A DNA stretch of 64,000 nt from Labyrinthula sp. Ha (Eukaryota > Sar > Bigyra > Labyrinthulida > Labyrinthulaceae): the NCBI GenBank assembly GCA_015227615.1, contig JAALGZ010000049.1:62001-126000 (forward strand). The letters run 5' to 3'. Shown piece after piece: positions 45,701-56,200 of this stretch. Numbering within the stretch: position 1 is the stretch's first letter; the number at the start of each line of letters is the position of its first letter. Position numbers and translations under genes: made by a program. Under the pieces are notes generated by a model. It worked only from the letters and a program-made list of their open reading frames with translations, had not been told where the DNA came from and ran no database searches.

Positions 45701-48700
45701 GCGCAGAAGATACATGTATTGTGTCTATCTAGATACATCTAAGAATCTTCAATAATGTCCGTGTAACTATATATATATATAACTATATATATCTTCAATT
45801 CTGTAACTCAAATTTGAATTCATCACTTGTATAGCTATTAAATTAAATTATACAACTATATTCTCTAGCTAAGTATCTATAAATTCCTTGGGTTATTTTT
45901 TGCATATCTACATTCCCCGCAACTCATCTACTAGTTCTAAAGTGAAATATCCTAGACTGAATCGCACTTTTGTTATAGAATATCCATGAAAAGTGCCTTT
46001 GTAAAACTATCTATTTTCCACTTAATGGGATTATTATATTACCAATACTGTAGATGTATTTAAACTTGACTTTGATCCATTTTGAAATATAGGTATATAT
46101 ATATGTATATATATTCCTTGAATATTCTATAATAATTTTACTCTTGTCTGAAAGTGGTTATCTTAAAAGCCTGGATATTTTTAAATCTAATTCAAATTTA
46201 GTTTCAAAGGTCAATTCCTGGGACCACTGCATATTAGTCCTAGTATTCTCTAATATATATAATTTGAATGTTAGTTCATTGCAATAGAGTTTGAAAGCTC
46301 ACAGAGGTTATTTTCTAGAGCTAAACTAAGTTTTTATAACGCTTATAACTTTCGGATTATATTTTCAACCAAAGTCACTAATCTGAACCTCCAAATTCAT
46401 TTAATATATTTTATCAAGTTTGTTTCGTTAATTTCTTTTTTCTGATGACACCGTTTACAAATTTTACCTTTGTGTTTTGTAAACTCTTTAAATTTTGGTT
46501 TTTTAATTTATTATTACAATAAATAAAATGAGAACGGTATTATCAATAGCTAAAAAACTGACCAGGGAAAATGTTCACAATATTTAAGTCGTGACTTACT
46601 TTTCATGAAGATGTCTCATCACTTTATCACTACTTCATCAATAATATGTCGATTTATTAGAACATTCTTAGAAGTAAATACGTACTACCTTTCAAATTAT
46701 TAATTTTACAGTCATTAAATTATTTATGAATTCTACTGAATATAAACCTCAAAATATATCTGAGAGAATTGTTCGACTTTCCTTATAGATAATTTAGGAA
46801 ACCCATATTATCTCTTGGATTAAAACAACAAAAAAACTTTTCATATGAATATTATACTTAATTTTGTTTTCATAAATAAACGCCCTCATCTCATCCTTAT
46901 CAAACGTTTCCCAAAATAGATTTATTTGTGTCCGGTCAGGAGAAATTGGTTAAGAAAATATTGCAAATCTCTTTTGTCTACATGTCTTATTTACTATGAT
47001 TTAAACTTTCATATGGCGACCAAAGTTGCTACTAAGTATATATTACATACACTGTTATTAAATATAGTTTACTTTCTACCAATAGTTAACTTTTTTCAGT
47101 TGAAACCTCTTTGAACAATATGTTAGTGAAACAAAAAATTATAGTGTTAAATAGTCAAATATTTTATTTGGTTTTTCAGCTGTCAAAGGTAATATCGGAT
47201 GAATTGAATAAAATTTTATACCCCAATATTGCTCAAGAAAGTAAAGAAATAACAGTTAGCATTAACTTCTTTCGTGATTCTTTTATTGTCATGAAACTTT
47301 ATTTTCAGTCCACAGTTGTTGCGTTTCATTGTCTTACTATAGTTTATAATTGGGTAAAATATTACTAGATAAAAAAGAACCCTCATTTTGAACTATATAA
47401 GTAGGATTATTTAGTACCTAATTTATTCCCTCTAACAGATTTGTGTTATCTTAGAATCGGTGGTATACCTCTTATGATTTACGTTTTGTTACAAAGCAAT
47501 CACGCCATGTCAAGTAATTATCCTTAAGGTGAATTTGAATATAAGAAAAAGTTTTTCGAAGTCTGTGTCAATCTTGAAGTATTTTATTATAGTTTCTTAA
47601 GCTTTCAAAAGCAGATTCAATTATTTTAATTTCATTAACTTGTCGCTTATTGAGTTGTTTCCGTCTAGCAGTTTAATTTAATGTGGTTCATACTTCTACA
47701 CAAGCAGAATAAGTTAAACTCACAAGTTTAATTTTGAAAAAAAATGGTCTTTGAAATGGCTTCACAATTATTTACGACAGAGTTCTTGATACAATGACTA
47801 AGTTTGACGTATATATATATATATATCCGAGGATTATACGAAAGTAAGGTTTCATTCTCTGTTAGTGGCAAGATATTATAGAGCTCTACTTAGGGCCAAT
47901 TTTAACGAACTCAGAAGTATGAGCCAATAAAGAGACTTCTTGTAGTGACATAGATCCTTCTGTGGTGTAAAATAAAAACAATCCCGTCAAAAAGAACAAA
48001 TTGAAACCTGTATGGTTTGAAACAGTTTTGTTAATTTCACCTGGGTAATGATGTTTCCGGAAGTATGGGTGGGATTTTGTATTATTTCAACACGACAGTT
48101 AGGGTTTCAAGCAAGTTTAAAAATAAATTACTATCTACAAGACGGAAACTTCATTTTTTTTGGTGAAAATTTATCCTATATTCAAATTTGTATCCCTAAT
48201 CTAACTAAAGAAACATATGGCTTAGAAACTAATAATTAGGAAATATGCTTAACTTGTCCATAGCTTTCATAAAATATTCAAATAATAGGATTACTCTCAA
48301 ATGAAATTCCAGGTGATATAAGTTTGCTCAAGAACTTAGTGAGTCTAGCCAAAATGCCTTATACAAATTTGATCGTTTCTCTAGTTTATATTTATTTTAG
48401 ATAACACAAAATTTACTTTCAGAAATTTATTGAATGTAACATAATACTACCTGAAATAATGAGATATACCTTCATTTTGATACAGCTCTTTATGATTCAA
48501 ACATTTTTGGGCTTATTCTCTGGGGCAAGTAGCTTGATCAATAGCGCTATATATATTTTTTTCCTACATCCAAGTTTTAATGCATCAGAAGAATGCACTG
48601 AGCTTCAAGAAAAGAAATAACAATTTTTTTTGTGGAAAATGTTTTAGAATAACCAATCACCAACTTTACCCATATAGATGCCTTAGGAAAGACTTGTGAT

Positions 48701-50366
48701 AACATAAAGTCAAATAAAGAAACGTTGAATTAAATTAAGAAATTGGTTAAAACATATAGTCGTATGGTGAGCCGAATTCAAAGACCAAAATAAATCCACC
48801 TAATAAGCACAACTGTACCTGAAATCTCCAAGCATCGTAGGAAGGATATACGTACGCCTTGAACTTACTTACACGGTATAGTTTACTATGATATATAAAA
48901 CATCTAGATTTTTCATCTTTCGCCATGACTAAATACTTCAACTCTGAAAAATGTTGTCAGGTTTAGTTAAACTCTCATATATATGTTTTTTGTAGCTATT
49001 TTTATGTTTTCACCTAAATGTTTTTACCCACAATTTAACCTATGGTTTAGCCAAGCAGCAATGGAGTATATGCAATTATTTTGGAGCCATTTCTGACTAA
49101 GCTTTGGTAGTGCTTCATTTTATACATTGTACGTCTTTCTAATAAATTTTGTTTAAGGTTATTATTATTGACTCAAAATGTTTAAATTGGTTAATGCACG
49201 CCATAAGATGTTTGTTAGTACAATTATTATTTTCGCAACTTAAGAGTTTCACATATGTAGCAAGGTCCACTATTAAAGTGTGATACCACCTATTTTATAA
49301 GCCCAAGTTATAGAAATCACGGGTTAAGCATGTTAAAATGTGTCACAGAAGCTCCGAGACTTGCATCCATTGCCAAAATTATTTTTCTTAACCGTTTGAG
49401 TCTTCAGAAGGAGAAAAATCGGATAGACAGAGCTGGCTCCGGAGTTGATGTTTGGCTCAATCCCATGATTACCCACTTTCTATAATTTTTATGTAGGCTA
49501 CAGCGTAATGTTCTATAGCTAAGCCTAATGTTTCCTTAGTATGATAGCAAATAGTAAGAAATACCATGATCATGCAAGGCATTTTCACTTAGTTCTATGA
49601 AAGCGATGAGGTCATATTTTCATGTGCAAAATGTATAAAAGCAGGAAATTCCAACATTTTATTAAGATTTCTAGGTAATATTCAGAGTATGACCTTAATT
49701 TTCCAGTGTCTGGGTCATGTCTCATGTTGAGTTGTGTCCTTTTAGTATTGAGCATAACTCCGTTTATCCAAATAAATATTCCACGATATATTAGTTAGAA
49801 AACTTCAATTATTTGAATTTAATCAATTTTTTTGGTGCTATCTAGGAGGTTTAAAATTTTGTCAATTGAAGGGAATAATGAAACCAAGTTCTTTTTACTC
49901 ATCCTTAGGTTTTCATAAGAGATATAGAACCCTCTTACAATTATATATTCTGCAAAAGAAGTGCCTCAAATAGGATCATAGGGACATATTCACTTAGGAA
50001 AAGTATCCGAGAAAAATGGCCCAATGGCCTTTCCTACAACAAGTGGTGATATTATTATTTGATGTTAAAATATTTAGCACTCAACCACATCTTAATGCAT
50101 GATCGTAAATATTGGTGAATATTGCATTACTATTTGTAACTCGGTTTCTTTCTCATTCCGGGCATACAATAAAAATCAGATATCACTATATGAAAACAAA
50201 CGACACCTGGGATATAGGTATTCAGATTGATGAATGGCATTGGATTGAGAAACAAACATAAGGAAAAGATATATATTATTACTTCAGTAAAGTACGAATA
50301 AACATCCGAAGTGTAGCTTTCAGTGAAGTTCTTTTTCTTGACACAGAACCAAATCAAAACCTAAAA
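42704..50366. other. Gene-poor AT-rich stretch of about 7.7 kb
   Basis: The largest interior region without a supported gene. Short open frames here (such as 45554-45742, 47111-47368 and 48048-48239) are low-complexity or have no family features. Short AT dinucleotide runs occur near 45770, 46095 and 47812. I found no RNA gene or transposon hallmark. Confidence 0.45.
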
Positions 50367-51602
50367 ATGAAACCAACCTTTTTTAGTTTATTGGGATACA
50401 ATGTGGCAAAAGCATCTAAACTTATAAATAGACAAGAACTGTGTTCTCCCCCTGAGATTGAGCCAATCCGCATGGTCTCTGACAATCTACTCTTCAACAA
50501 CCTAGGAGGATTTTCATCGCAGTTTTGCGGATCCTCATCTAACACACAATGTGGAGGAGAAGAATGTTGTCAAGCTGATGAAATAAGATTTACAAATGTA
50601 CTTGTGTCCACTCCAGGTGTGGATTTTGTAGTTAGAAATTTAACCGAGTACAGATTCAGAAATGAAATCTCCGCCCCTCCTAATGGACTGGTAACTCCTA
50701 CTTCTGATCTTCCACAGATTAACTTGAGAAACTCTTTCTCTGTAGATCTTTTATTTGAACTTGAGGGAACTACTTTGAATCACATGGACTTTACTTTCTT
50801 TGATCTTGACACAGGTGATGAAAATGCAGTTGAAGAAATCACTGTTTGCGGATCTGGGTTTGGAGAGCTTTTTAGTTTTTACCTTGAAGAAGACACAAAA
50901 GTTAATGCTGAAGTTTCAGATGACGAAAATTGTGTAACTTTTCGGTCTACTGTGACTGGTTTTATTGAAAACAATCCGCAGAATAGTAACGATGCGATTG
51001 CAATGGTAAAGCAATTAGCTGCCACTGTACGTTTTAAAGATGTTTCTAGTTTCATTGCAACTTACAAAATTCTGCAAGGACCAGTAGGAAAAGGTAGAAA
51101 TTTTCTTTTTGCTGGAAATAGTTTTTTGGCTCCTGATGTTTGTCCTGTAACTTCGTTTCCAACCAGAGAACCAACAGATGCTCCTAGTACAGATACGAAA
51201 TCACCTACATCAAGTGTTTCTCATACTCCTTCAGCAGCTCCAACAGTTAAAGTGGATGAAGAGTGTAAAGCTTTTTATGTATACGTGAAAAATAAAAAGC
51301 AACATGAAAGTAGTTCGAGGGGATTAACCAGTGGGAATAGTCAGTGGAGAGATTATTGGTTAAATAGTAGGTATTGTAAATATGAAAAGTATTACAAGGA
51401 AAAATGTTAGTGTAGTGAAGAAGATCTACAGGAAAAGTATGAGAAAGAAGGGGATGATTATAGTTGGAAAAGAAAATGGTTTGGTAGAGGTCTTGGAGGA
51501 GATAGAAGACGAAGAAGAAGAGGATGGCCAACTCTATACCCAACCTCTTATCCAACTGCTATACCTGAGGATGGAGCTATCTCAGGTAATGACTATTGTT
51601 AA
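50367..51602 (+). CDS. PT-rich surface or secreted protein, two exons
   Basis: Unrecognised protein of 402 residues. The N-terminal ~260 residues form a probable beta-rich domain with several cysteines (SSQFCGSSSNTQCGGEECC, EITVCGSGFGELFSFYLEED). A Pro/Thr/Ser-rich linker follows (FPTREPTDAPSTDTKSPTSS, then SAAPT), then a charged tail with an Arg run (GDRRRRRRGWPTLYPTSYPT). Such PT repeats are typical of stramenopile cell-surface proteins and are probably O-glycosylated. Unspliced, the frame ends at TAG (51408-51410). A 27-nt GT-AG intron (51389-51415) removes that stop and restores a frame that adds a second PT-rich segment and ends at TAA, which I prefer. No classical signal peptide is visible at this ATG, so an upstream exon may be missing. 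It converges on the AlkB gene. Confidence 0.7.
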
Positions 51603-51766
51603 TCCCATTGCATGTCGTGCATTATGTGAGATTCAATGAGAAGGGTAAATTAAATTTTAAATTATAATAGAGATCAAGACTTATTTTCAGAAGCAGCAAG
51701 GACCATTTAGTATATATAGATACAAGCGAAATTAAACCATTGGTACAGGAGTTGCCTGGGTTACCT

Positions 51767-53299
51767 TTATTTGGTCAATTCGCTAACCATTTTACGAATC
51801 GCAATTTTCTTGTGATGGGCAGCTTGCAGAGCAATTCTGTACGCAAAAATTTTTCTTAACAACAAAAAGCCCAAAATTCCAGATATTGAAATGAACTTGT
51901 GAAATCTACTTTTTGCAAGTTTTTCTGCTGCTAGAAGTTCGGGGCTCTTTGCATACTCATATTCACCAAAATTTTCAACCTCTCGCTTTATTCTCTCTTT
52001 GTTATCATCGTGTGCCTTCACCAAAGGATTCATTACCCAAAAGAATGCTGGAGGTACTAGTGCAAGAGCAAACATTCCAGGATATCCAGTTGGCAGTTGT
52101 GGACTCTCTTGAAAATTTCTTAAGAGGTGATAAGGGCGTCGTGCATATGTATGATGATCACTGTGTCTTTGTAGCTTGAATAGCAACGAGTTTGAGATTC
52201 TATGTGGCGAGTTCCAAGAGTGTGTCGGATCTACAGGTTCATATTCCTCCTCACCATTCGAGTTAATTAGTTTCTTCCTTTCTAGTGAATAGTGTTCTAA
52301 GTAGTTTATAATCTCTAAGTAAGTAGCCGAGGAGAGACCCATTAAATAGAATAATCCAAGTGTCTTCAGAAAAGTTGTCTTATTGATTCTTGACATGCCA
52401 AATGCATAGAGAATAGGCAAAAGAAAGTTTCTCGCGTTAGGATTCTTAAAAACATTCCACTTCGATATCTTTTTTTTTTTCAGCATCTTATTTTCAATAT
52501 CCCAAGAAGACTTGAGTGAGCCCAGAAAGGTTTGTGGGAAAAAGGAATACACAGTTTGGTTTCGTTTCGCACTAGCTGGGTCTTTTGGTGTAGCTACATG
52601 GGCATGATGGCCATCCAAGTGCTCTTGTCCCCAATGCATATAATTCACGTTGCACAGCAGTAAGTTACCTAAGAACTTCTCCAGTTTGCTTGATTTATGA
52701 ACCAACTCATGTGCAATCGTGATTCCAATGGCACCATTCCAAAAGGCTGTTTGTTGCGCCAAGAAAAATTTGTCGACTAGATTCATCTTCGTTCTTAACA
52801 GGATTTTTATGTTTTGGAAAGTAATTAACACCTCCAAAAATGTCCAAATATACAAAGGAACACGATATATCTTATCTTTTCCAGTTCTATACTTCGTCTG
52901 TTCCTTCCTTGTTGGATTGGCAAAATCCAGGGGCATAAAGTGATCAACTTGCGGCAGGATCAGAAACGTAAAATACAAGGTCACCATGAATCTCTCTAAA
53001 GGAGGCCTGAGCTTGAAAAACCGTCTTTGATTGTTCAAGACAACTAAGAACTCTGCTCCCACTGAAAACAAAGGTAGACAATACTGTGCCAAACCAAAAG
53101 CATCAAACTGAACCCTTCCTCTCTTTGTTTTCGTAAACTTAACTGGCACACCGTGCACCTGAACTAGTTCATCACCATCTTCTCCTTCATCTTCAGTTAT
53201 ATTCTTTGAAAGAGACCTGTAGTGCACGAATGAGATAAGGATAAGCCATGTTGGTAGCGTGAGAAACAACGGATCCTGTTCTCTTAAAGTTGATAACAT
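51767..53299 (-). CDS. AlkB-type membrane di-iron hydroxylase (alkane/fatty-chain omega-hydroxylase)
   Basis: 510 residues, intronless. Membrane fatty-acid-desaturase superfamily, AlkB branch: uses a di-iron centre to hydroxylate the end of an alkyl chain with O2. All iron-ligand boxes are present in order: HELVHK, HLDGHHAHVATPKDP, the AlkB hallmark NYLEHYSL, and LQRHSDHHTYARRPYH. Hydrophobic segments occur near residues 12-26, 70-90, 103-120, 150-165, 185-197, 317-335 and 410-428. A loop with HSWNSPHRISNSLLFKLQRH matches the family's usual region. Eukaryotic AlkB homologues are known in some protists and algae, but the substrate here (hydrocarbon or fatty acid) cannot be told. A charged C-terminal tail of ~80 residues with a further hydrophobic stretch follows the core. 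Electrons would come from a separate rubredoxin or reductase. Stop TAA; a hAT-type MITE sits 166 bp upstream of the start. Confidence 0.92.
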   Translation of the reverse strand: MLSTLREQDPLFLTLPTWLILISFVHYRSLSKNITEDEGEDGDELVQVHGVPVKFTKTKRGRVQFDAFGLAQYCLPLFSVGAEFLVVLNNQRRFFKLRPPLERFMVTLYFTFLILPQVDHFMPLDFANPTRKEQTKYRTGKDKIYRVPLYIWTFLEVLITFQNIKILLRTKMNLVDKFFLAQQTAFWNGAIGITIAHELVHKSSKLEKFLGNLLLCNVNYMHWGQEHLDGHHAHVATPKDPASAKRNQTVYSFFPQTFLGSLKSSWDIENKMLKKKKISKWNVFKNPNARNFLLPILYAFGMSRINKTTFLKTLGLFYLMGLSSATYLEIINYLEHYSLERKKLINSNGEEEYEPVDPTHSWNSPHRISNSLLFKLQRHSDHHTYARRPYHLLRNFQESPQLPTGYPGMFALALVPPAFFWVMNPLVKAHDDNKERIKREVENFGEYEYAKSPELLAAEKLAKSRFHKFISISGILGFLLLRKIFAYRIALQAAHHKKIAIRKMVSELTK

Positions 53300-53465
53300 T
53301 TTTCTTTCTTTTACAATATTGTAGTTAAAGGTTATGTGAATTGTTTAGAATTAGTTTGTCGGTTTTATATTGAAAAAGCATGAATACAGAGTCAAAGAGT
53401 CCGACCTTTGCTGGTTCTAGAACCGCTGTCTTTCAGATAGAAGATTTTTCCGTCTGAAATGCGAT

Positions 53466-53603
53466 TAGGGTTCTTTAACAGTATAAACGGTAACTAACGG
53501 TAAAGAAAATACCAAAATTTTGCTTGCCGGTAATAACGGTAAGCAGAGTTAACAAAATCTTTACCGTTAACTAACGGTCATACCGTTTTGTTAAAGAACC
53601 CTA
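53466..53603. mobile_element. 138-bp hAT-type MITE with 8-bp target duplication
   Basis: Terminal inverted repeats TAGGGTTCTTTAACA at both ends (the right one inverted) fit the YARNG start of hAT elements. The 8-bp direct repeat AATGCGAT flanks it exactly (53458-53465 and 53604-53611), as hAT transposases leave. Internal blocks (ACTAACGGTAAAGA on the left; TCTTTACCGTTAACTAACGG on the right) extend the foldback. It has no coding capacity, so it needed a transposase elsewhere. The intact duplication suggests a fairly recent insertion. Confidence 0.85.
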
Positions 53604-55984
53604 AATGCGATATTGAATTCAGGAGAATTCCCTTCGGAAGTTATCGAAAGTATCTCTCTCGTTATTTCGTAAGGATACATGAGAGATTCTTTCTAGGGTA
53701 ATGTCAAATTGACCTCAAATATAAACACGGCATGAAAAACTCGAATACCAAAAAAAAAATTGAAAAGTTTTACCAAAATAACAAATTCTGGAGCTAAGAT
53801 GAAAACTAAGTACTCCTAATATCAATTGTCAAGTTTATTTCTTCATTATGCATTTCCCATTTGAGTAAACTCTGGCAATGCCCAAATGAACATTATGTGT
53901 TACCCCTTAAATAAACAAGATGTGATTTACTGAATAAGTATAAGGTCCATTAGATGAATTAAACCTTGATTCAACAGAAATATAAATTTATATTCTAATA
54001 GTCTTCTACTATTTACAATGCTAGTAGATAGCCTTTTGGATTGAAAATTTAAGTAGGATATTCTGCAAGAGAAACTTTTTTCCTTTCTGACTTAATTGTG
54101 CCAGAAGAACGTATCTAATACATTCTTTTATCATCACAAAATATATTTCTAATTGCATTAAAGGTAGATCACTGATGCAAAAGTATTTATTTTCGTTCTG
54201 TGAGCACTTTATCAGGGGTAAAACCTAGGAAATTCACATTTTGGTTTAGAAATTCCAAAAATATGACATAGAATTGTAAAACTAAAATGATAAAAGTTTC
54301 AACCATACTATTTCTTATATTGAATAAACATTAAGTTTTCTTGTTAAATTCCCAACTATGATTTTTTGTGTAATTAGGAGTACAAACCCAGTATTGGCTG
54401 CTGTACGGTTGAGTTTGAATTCGACTTAATTTAAGTCATATATTAATAGCTCCACTTATTACAGAGTTTCTCAGACCATTCTCTCTAAAAATTTCGGGCA
54501 TTTATTGAGTTCTATTAAATTGAGCTGAAAGTTATTGTTCACAGTGTTTCGTTGCTTGGTATCACCCATTCCGGAATGTTTGAAATTTAGAAGAATCCTT
54601 AAGAGTTTCTGAGATCTTGGAAACAGAACACATTGTTGAGATGGATCTGCAGAATAGTTAAGTAAGAAAATAAATTTATTTCTAAGCCTAAGTTCAGTTT
54701 TTTTTAATCGGTGAGGTTTGATTAAGCCCTAGAGGAGTATTTTTGAGATGTTGCACTTACTGAAGTTGACAAAAACAAGATTCAACTAAACAAATACGTT
54801 AATTAAACAAAAAAAAATGCCCTTGAAAACAGTATCAAAAAATTGTTCATATACTAGATATTAGGACTTGGCTCGATAAAAGGTATCTTGTATTATGCCA
54901 AAGCTAAGAGATAAGCTATTTCTAAGTTGGCAGATACTGGAGATTTGACTCTTCTCAGCAAAATTTGTATCAGTTAGGCTCCACTGGAGTAAAAATATTC
55001 TAACAAAATACTCAAAATTCAAGTTTTACAGTTTTCTAATATCTTAAAAGAATCAGGTTATCTCAGCAATTTTGTTTGGTGATGTTACATTTTAATGTAT
55101 GTTTTTTAAAAGATCACTAAATTCATTTAAAGGGACCCTTAAACTGACATTTCTTATGGTTTAAAGTAGCTAATCTTGTCAAATACTCTGGAAAAAATAT
55201 AGTTGCAGGCAATTTTTAAAGCGGAGTGCATGGTAAATGAAAATATGGTATTAGATAAAGATTTCGCTAACAAAACTATCAAATATTATATGCATCATCT
55301 TTGACAATCATGGGTTTTATATACTATATATTAACTTAATCGCATAAAATAAAGTACAATCAAGTGGTAAATCTAGCTTGGGGTATGGAAAATAGTGGTT
55401 AAGCATCTAGAGGACTTCATTTAAAATGTATAGCCATTATACTGCATTTCAGAAAATACCACCGATACAATTATGATCACCCTGTAAAAGACTACAGTAA
55501 AATAACCCATTCTTATTAACAGTTTACATTTTAATACTAAAACTCTATTTTATGGGTATGACATTGTCCTAATTTGTCTACAATGGTTTCCAGTGGATAT
55601 AACATTGTTGTCTCAAATTTTGGTAGACTTTGGTGTTCTTTCTAAAATCACTTCGTGAAAGCCATTGATTATCTTTTATGACTGATAAGAAATGAAACAG
55701 ATCTTTTTAGTGCATTTCAATTTTTAATGACTCAAGTATAACAGTTGCAAAGAAGTTTAACATATGTATAGAACTATTTACAATTCCAATGCATATCTTG
55801 ACTCTTGTTCGATAATTTTTCTGAGCTTCTGGGGGACTAGTGCTCCTACTGGTTGATGATCAAAATCTGTTTTATTTTGGATCTCTTCTCCTAAGTTTCT
55901 CTTTTACCGTATCTACCGGAATAATTTGGAGCTGCTCTTACATTTTATTATGAAATCCTTTCTTGTTCATTTATTATTGCTTTT

Positions 55985-56200
55985 GCTTTATGGGTAGTGT
56001 GTTACATGACTGTTGAATTTCTTTGCACCTATAGCAAAATACGAATTAATTATAGCCAGGTTGTACTTGTTCATGAAGTGACAAATTATTTTCCAGCTTG
56101 TTTTATTGTGGTAGATCATCTATATCCGCGGCTATTTACCACTTCGTTGTTTCGTATTTTAACATCCCAGTCACCTAGTTTGATCATGACACTTTTTTTC
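55985..56200 (-). mobile_element. LINE endonuclease fragment
   Basis: On the minus strand MIKLGDWDVKIRNNEV matches the GDFN-K-G core of APE-type endonucleases, and shortly after, in another frame, HFMNKYNLAIINSYFAIG matches the F---N-L-I-N-(F) block that follows in LINEs (compare LKERGLHIVNHL in the LINE at 27 kb). It is much decayed, with frame changes between blocks, and only this piece is recognisable. Confidence 0.45.

Noticed and set aside
45765-47830. AT dinucleotide runs as an origin or array
   Set aside because: Only 10-16 bp long each, isolated and ordinary for this composition; no CRISPR-like or satellite structure.
51408-51410. UAG read-through or code reassignment in the PT-rich gene
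   Set aside because: A 27-nt GT-AG intron explains the stop with the same splice rules as all other genes, and no other conserved gene contains an in-frame TAG.
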